From positions 1-26,275 of the forward strand of contig JBCCGE010000043.1 of the NCBI GenBank assembly GCA_039029455.1: a stretch of 26,275 bases of DNA. The letters are read 5' to 3'. The position numbers were made by a program, and so were the translations under genes. The notes beneath the pieces are model-generated. The model was given only the letters and a program-made list of their open reading frames with translations. It did not search any database and had not been told where the DNA came from. Each line of letters opens with the position of its first letter. Position 1 is the first letter of the stretch. The DNA is from JBCCGE01 sp039029455. Its GTDB lineage: Bacteria; Pseudomonadota; Gammaproteobacteria; Arenicellales; Poriferihabitantaceae. Below, piece after piece: positions 23,909-26,275 of this stretch.

Positions 23909-24843
23909 TTTCGGACCGCTCCAAAGGTGATACCGCGCAATAAATGTTTACGCAGCAAGACGGTGAAGAACATGACAGGCAGCAGGAACAACGTAGCGCC
24001 CGCAGCAACGGCAGGCCAATCCAACCCCCCAACGCCAATAATTGTTGGTATAAACGGCGGAGCAGTTTGAGCGGTACCGGAAGTCAGCAAAACCGCAAAC
24101 GCGTACTCATTCCAGGCAAAAATAAGACAGAAAATTGCCGTTGACGCAATGCCAGTCGCTGCCTGAGGCAGCACAACCTTGTAGAACGCCTGAAAGCGCG
24201 TGTATCCATCTATCAGCGCAGCTTCTTCATACTCTCGGGGTATTTCATCAATAAACCCCTTCAAGAGCCAAACCGCCAGTGAAATATTCACTGCGGTGTA
24301 CAGAAGTATCATTCCAAGGTGAGTATCGGAAAGACCCAATTCCCGGTACATCAGGAAAATCGGAATCGCTACTGCAATGGGCGGCATCATTCTCGTCGAC
24401 AGAATAAAGAACAACAGGTCGTCTGCCAGTGGAATTCGAAATCTCGAAAACGCGTACGCCGCCAGTGTCCCAAGGAAAATACTCAGAAAAGTTGATCCAA
24501 AGCCGATGATTACAGAATTCACAAAACGCTGACCAAATTTGGACGGTCCGGCTATGACCATGTCACGATTCCTGACGATTCGATCAGCAAAGTTGTCGGG
24601 TTCAGGCAGACTGGCCAGCGTTTCCGGGCTGACTCGCGTGCGAGTCGTAAACAGATTTACGTACCCTTCCAGAGAGGGCTGAAATGTCACCTTTGGCGGG
24701 TAGCTGATACTGTCCGGCGGCGTTTTGAAGCCAGTCATCATTATCCAGATGAGCGGTACCAGAGTGATTACCGCATAGGTAATCACCAGGATTCCTGCCA
24801 TCCATTTTTGTCTTAAAGATGGTTCAGTTACCGAAAAACTCAT
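23905..24843 (-). CDS. carbohydrate ABC transporter permease, MalG-like
   Basis: A 312-residue inner-membrane permease of the CUT1 class. The first membrane helix is at about 14-36. A long periplasmic loop (about 40-105) follows, then five further hydrophobic segments. The cytoplasmic EAA loop that docks the ATPase is EEAALIDGYTRFQAF (206-220) followed by VVLP. The ATG at 24843 overlaps the stop of the upstream permease (ATGA), and its own stop overlaps the small membrane protein gene in the same way. The long first loop is larger than in MalG itself and may contact the binding protein. Confidence 0.93.
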   Translation of the reverse strand: MSFSVTEPSLRQKWMAGILVITYAVITLVPLIWIMMTGFKTPPDSISYPPKVTFQPSLEGYVNLFTTRTRVSPETLASLPEPDNFADRIVRNRDMVIAGPSKFGQRFVNSVIIGFGSTFLSIFLGTLAAYAFSRFRIPLADDLLFFILSTRMMPPIAVAIPIFLMYRELGLSDTHLGMILLYTAVNISLAVWLLKGFIDEIPREYEEAALIDGYTRFQAFYKVVLPQAATGIASTAIFCLIFAWNEYAFAVLLTSGTAQTAPPFIPTIIGVGGLDWPAVAAGATLFLLPVMFFTVLLRKHLLRGITFGAVRK

Positions 24844-25787
24844 CTTGCTTTTACCTTATTCAGCGCTTTTACGTATATAGAGGCCAGTCCGAAAACGGTA
24901 ACAAAAAGAATAATTGCAAATGCACTGGAGTATCCTGTCCTCCACTTTTCGAATGCTTCTCGCTTTAAGTTGATTGAAGCGAGCTCAGTAATGGAACCGG
25001 GTCCGCCGCCAGTAAGCTGAACGACGAGATCAAACATCTTGAAGTTTTCGATGCCACGAAAAAGAATCGCCAACATCAGGAATGGCAATACCATTGGTAC
25101 CGTGATGGTGAAAAATTGACGAAGCTTGGACGCCCGGTCAATTTCCGCCGCCTCGTAAATATAGTCAGGAATGCTCCGTAATCCCGCCAGACATATCAGC
25201 ATAACGAAAGGAGTCCACATCCACGTGTCTACGATGACTATCGACCACGGCGCTAAATCCACTGACCCCAACATCTCAAAACTCGAGGGATCCACACCCG
25301 TAAAATAGGCAATCACATAGTTGAACAGCCCAATCTGGGGTTGATAAAGGAATGTCCAGAAGTTCCCGACAACCGCTGGCGAGAGCATCATTGGCAAAAC
25401 AATAATTGTCGTCCACAGGTCATTGCCTTTGAACTTCTTGTTGATCAGCCACGCCAGGGTAAAACCGATTAACACCTGCAGAAGTATCGTCCAGAAGAGA
25501 AAGTGCGCAGTTGCCTGCATTGATATCCATATATCAGCATCACCGAGAATCCGTTCGTAGTTTCGAGTACCGATGTACTCAACTGCTCGATTAGTGCGAT
25601 TGGCTTTGTAATTTGTAAAGCTAAGATTGATCGTCCATATCAACGGAAATATATTAATCGCCAGCAGCAGGAAAATAGTCGGACCAACAAATATCCAGGC
25701 AATGGCTCTGTCGGACAGGCCCTTTATCCTGCCTGCAATATGAGCAGGCGTGGCTTTTGCGGCCCGATCTATGATGTTGTTGGACAT
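24840..25787 (-). CDS. carbohydrate ABC transporter permease, MalF-like
   Basis: A 315-residue inner-membrane permease of the CUT1 class and partner of the next gene. It has a membrane helix at about 29-52, conserved NYERI after the first helix, several more hydrophobic segments, and the EAA loop YEAAEIDRASKLRQFF (211-226) followed by TVP. It has six membrane segments and lacks the extra N-terminal helices of E. coli MalF, which is usual for the family. The ATG at 25787 has only GGA close by. It is separated from the binding-protein gene by 111 bp that contain stem-loops, and its stop overlaps the next permease start. Confidence 0.93.
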   Translation of the reverse strand: MSNNIIDRAAKATPAHIAGRIKGLSDRAIAWIFVGPTIFLLLAINIFPLIWTINLSFTNYKANRTNRAVEYIGTRNYERILGDADIWISMQATAHFLFWTILLQVLIGFTLAWLINKKFKGNDLWTTIIVLPMMLSPAVVGNFWTFLYQPQIGLFNYVIAYFTGVDPSSFEMLGSVDLAPWSIVIVDTWMWTPFVMLICLAGLRSIPDYIYEAAEIDRASKLRQFFTITVPMVLPFLMLAILFRGIENFKMFDLVVQLTGGGPGSITELASINLKREAFEKWRTGYSSAFAIILFVTVFGLASIYVKALNKVKAR

Positions 25788-25814
25788 TCCAGAACTGCGG
25801 ATTTTTGTTTCAGA

Positions 25815-25887
25815 GGGTCAGGACCAGACCCGCTGACTTATCAGCGAGTCCGGAACACATCTAAAGAGCCGTCGGTGAGAAACCGAC
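25815..25887 (-). promoter_or_regulatory. stem-loop cluster between binding-protein and permease genes
   Basis: Two perfect 6-bp hairpins lie here: GTCGGT/ACCGAC with a GAGAA loop (25871-25887), and CGCTGA/TCAGCG with a CTTA loop (25831-25846), the latter inside an outer GGAC/GTCC pairing (25821-25851). A third option, GGGTC/GACCC (25815-25831), shares bases with the second. No strong T-run follows. Such structures after a solute-binding-protein gene commonly protect that part of the mRNA and allow more binding protein than membrane subunits. Partial termination is the alternative. Confidence 0.55.
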
Positions 25888-25898
25888 AACCTTCGTGC

Positions 25899-26275
25899 TT
25901 ACAGTTTACCCTCGTCTTCGAAGACTTCAGTCCAATCCTCAATCAACAGATCGAGGGCCTCCTTAGCAGTACCCTGATCGGCCACGATGTAATCGTGCAA
26001 GCGCTTCTGCATCGCAAGCAATAGCTCTGCATACGCGGGCTCCTGCCAGAAATCTTTAACGTCATTCATGGCAACCAGGAAGTCGGCAGCAAAAGGTTGA
26101 CTGGTTTTGAAGTCTGGCGAGTTCAGTACAGAGTTGTGAGCAGAATATCCCCCGAGCTCCCACCACTTGGCCTGCACGTCAGGTTGAGCAAACCATTTGA
26201 TGTACTCGAGCGCAGCACCCTGTTTGTCGGAATAGCTGACAACTGAAATGCCTTGACCGCCCAGCGTCGAACCGG
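25899..26275 (-). CDS. sugar-binding protein of ABC importer, C-terminal part
   Basis: The last 125 codons of an extracellular solute-binding protein (CUT1, family 1 type); the 5' part with its signal peptide lies beyond the window. Seen: GSTLGGQGISVVSYSDKQ, where family members contact ligand, then AALEYIKWF..DVQAKWWELGG, which is the typical C-terminal helix region, and a final helix EALDLLIEDWTEVFEDEG. A GTG at 26177 is inside the protein and is not the start. It is the first gene of the operon as far as can be seen, so the promoter and LacI operator should lie to the right of the window. Confidence 0.88.
   Translation of the reverse strand, partial: GSTLGGQGISVVSYSDKQGAALEYIKWFAQPDVQAKWWELGGYSAHNSVLNSPDFKTSQPFAADFLVAMNDVKDFWQEPAYAELLLAMQKRLHDYIVADQGTAKEALDLLIEDWTEVFEDEGKL

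Overview
The window reads as chromosome of a Gram-negative, probably marine or aquatic, heterotrophic proteobacterium. A HexR-type regulator sits next to gap with a HexR-like operator, and there is a UspF/UspG-type stress protein; both favour Gammaproteobacteria. The sugar operon at the right end (xylA, ABC importer) resembles alphaproteobacterial versions by eye, so the class is not certain. No tRNA, rRNA, CRISPR array or insertion sequence was recognised. The first 234 bases form a perfect 90-bp fold-back inverted repeat that destroys the 3' end of a gene. It looks like a contig-end or amplification chimera rather than biology.

Layout. (1) 60-2609, minus: an MmeI-like single-chain type II restriction-modification enzyme, cut off by the fold-back. 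(2) 2757-8903: an acid/acyl-CoA catabolic locus. On the minus strand the order is HMG-CoA-lyase family, CaiB/BaiF CoA-transferase, acyl-CoA dehydrogenase. A LysR regulator lies upstream of these on the same strand and is divergent from a MmgE/PrpD gene. A CoA-transferase, a flavin dehydrogenase and an HMGL-type lyase would suit activation, desaturation and C-C cleavage of a branched dicarboxylic acid; the substrate cannot be read from sequence. (3) 8904-10502: a decayed redoxin reading frame, a universal stress protein gene with a TTG start, and about 590 bp of non-coding or decayed DNA with a plus-strand terminator hairpin. (4) 10503-13891: gap (NAD-type GAPDH), a HexR/RpiR regulator and glk (glucokinase). 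A 15-bp palindrome overlaps a TATAAT box in front of gap. (5) 13888-26275, minus: one long sugar-uptake and catabolism operon. It is read in the order solute-binding protein (5' part outside the window), two CUT1 permeases, a 62-residue membrane protein, two different ABC ATPases, a fused DhaK-DhaL kinase, a LacI regulator, a TIM-barrel isomerase/epimerase, a Gfo/Idh/MocA oxidoreductase, xylB and xylA. Many of these genes overlap by 4-8 bp, so tight translational coupling is likely.

How the genes work together. The importer brings in a sugar or polyol. The oxidoreductase and isomerase convert it to a ketose, and XylA does the same for xylose. XylB and DhaKL phosphorylate ketoses, feeding the pentose-phosphate and triose-phosphate pools. 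Glk and GAPDH, under HexR-like control, sit next to this as central carbon genes. The most useful points for follow-up are the embedded 62-residue membrane protein, the two-ATPase importer, the HexR operator on the gap promoter, the 7-11-7 inverted repeat in front of the lyase gene, and the fold-back at the window start.
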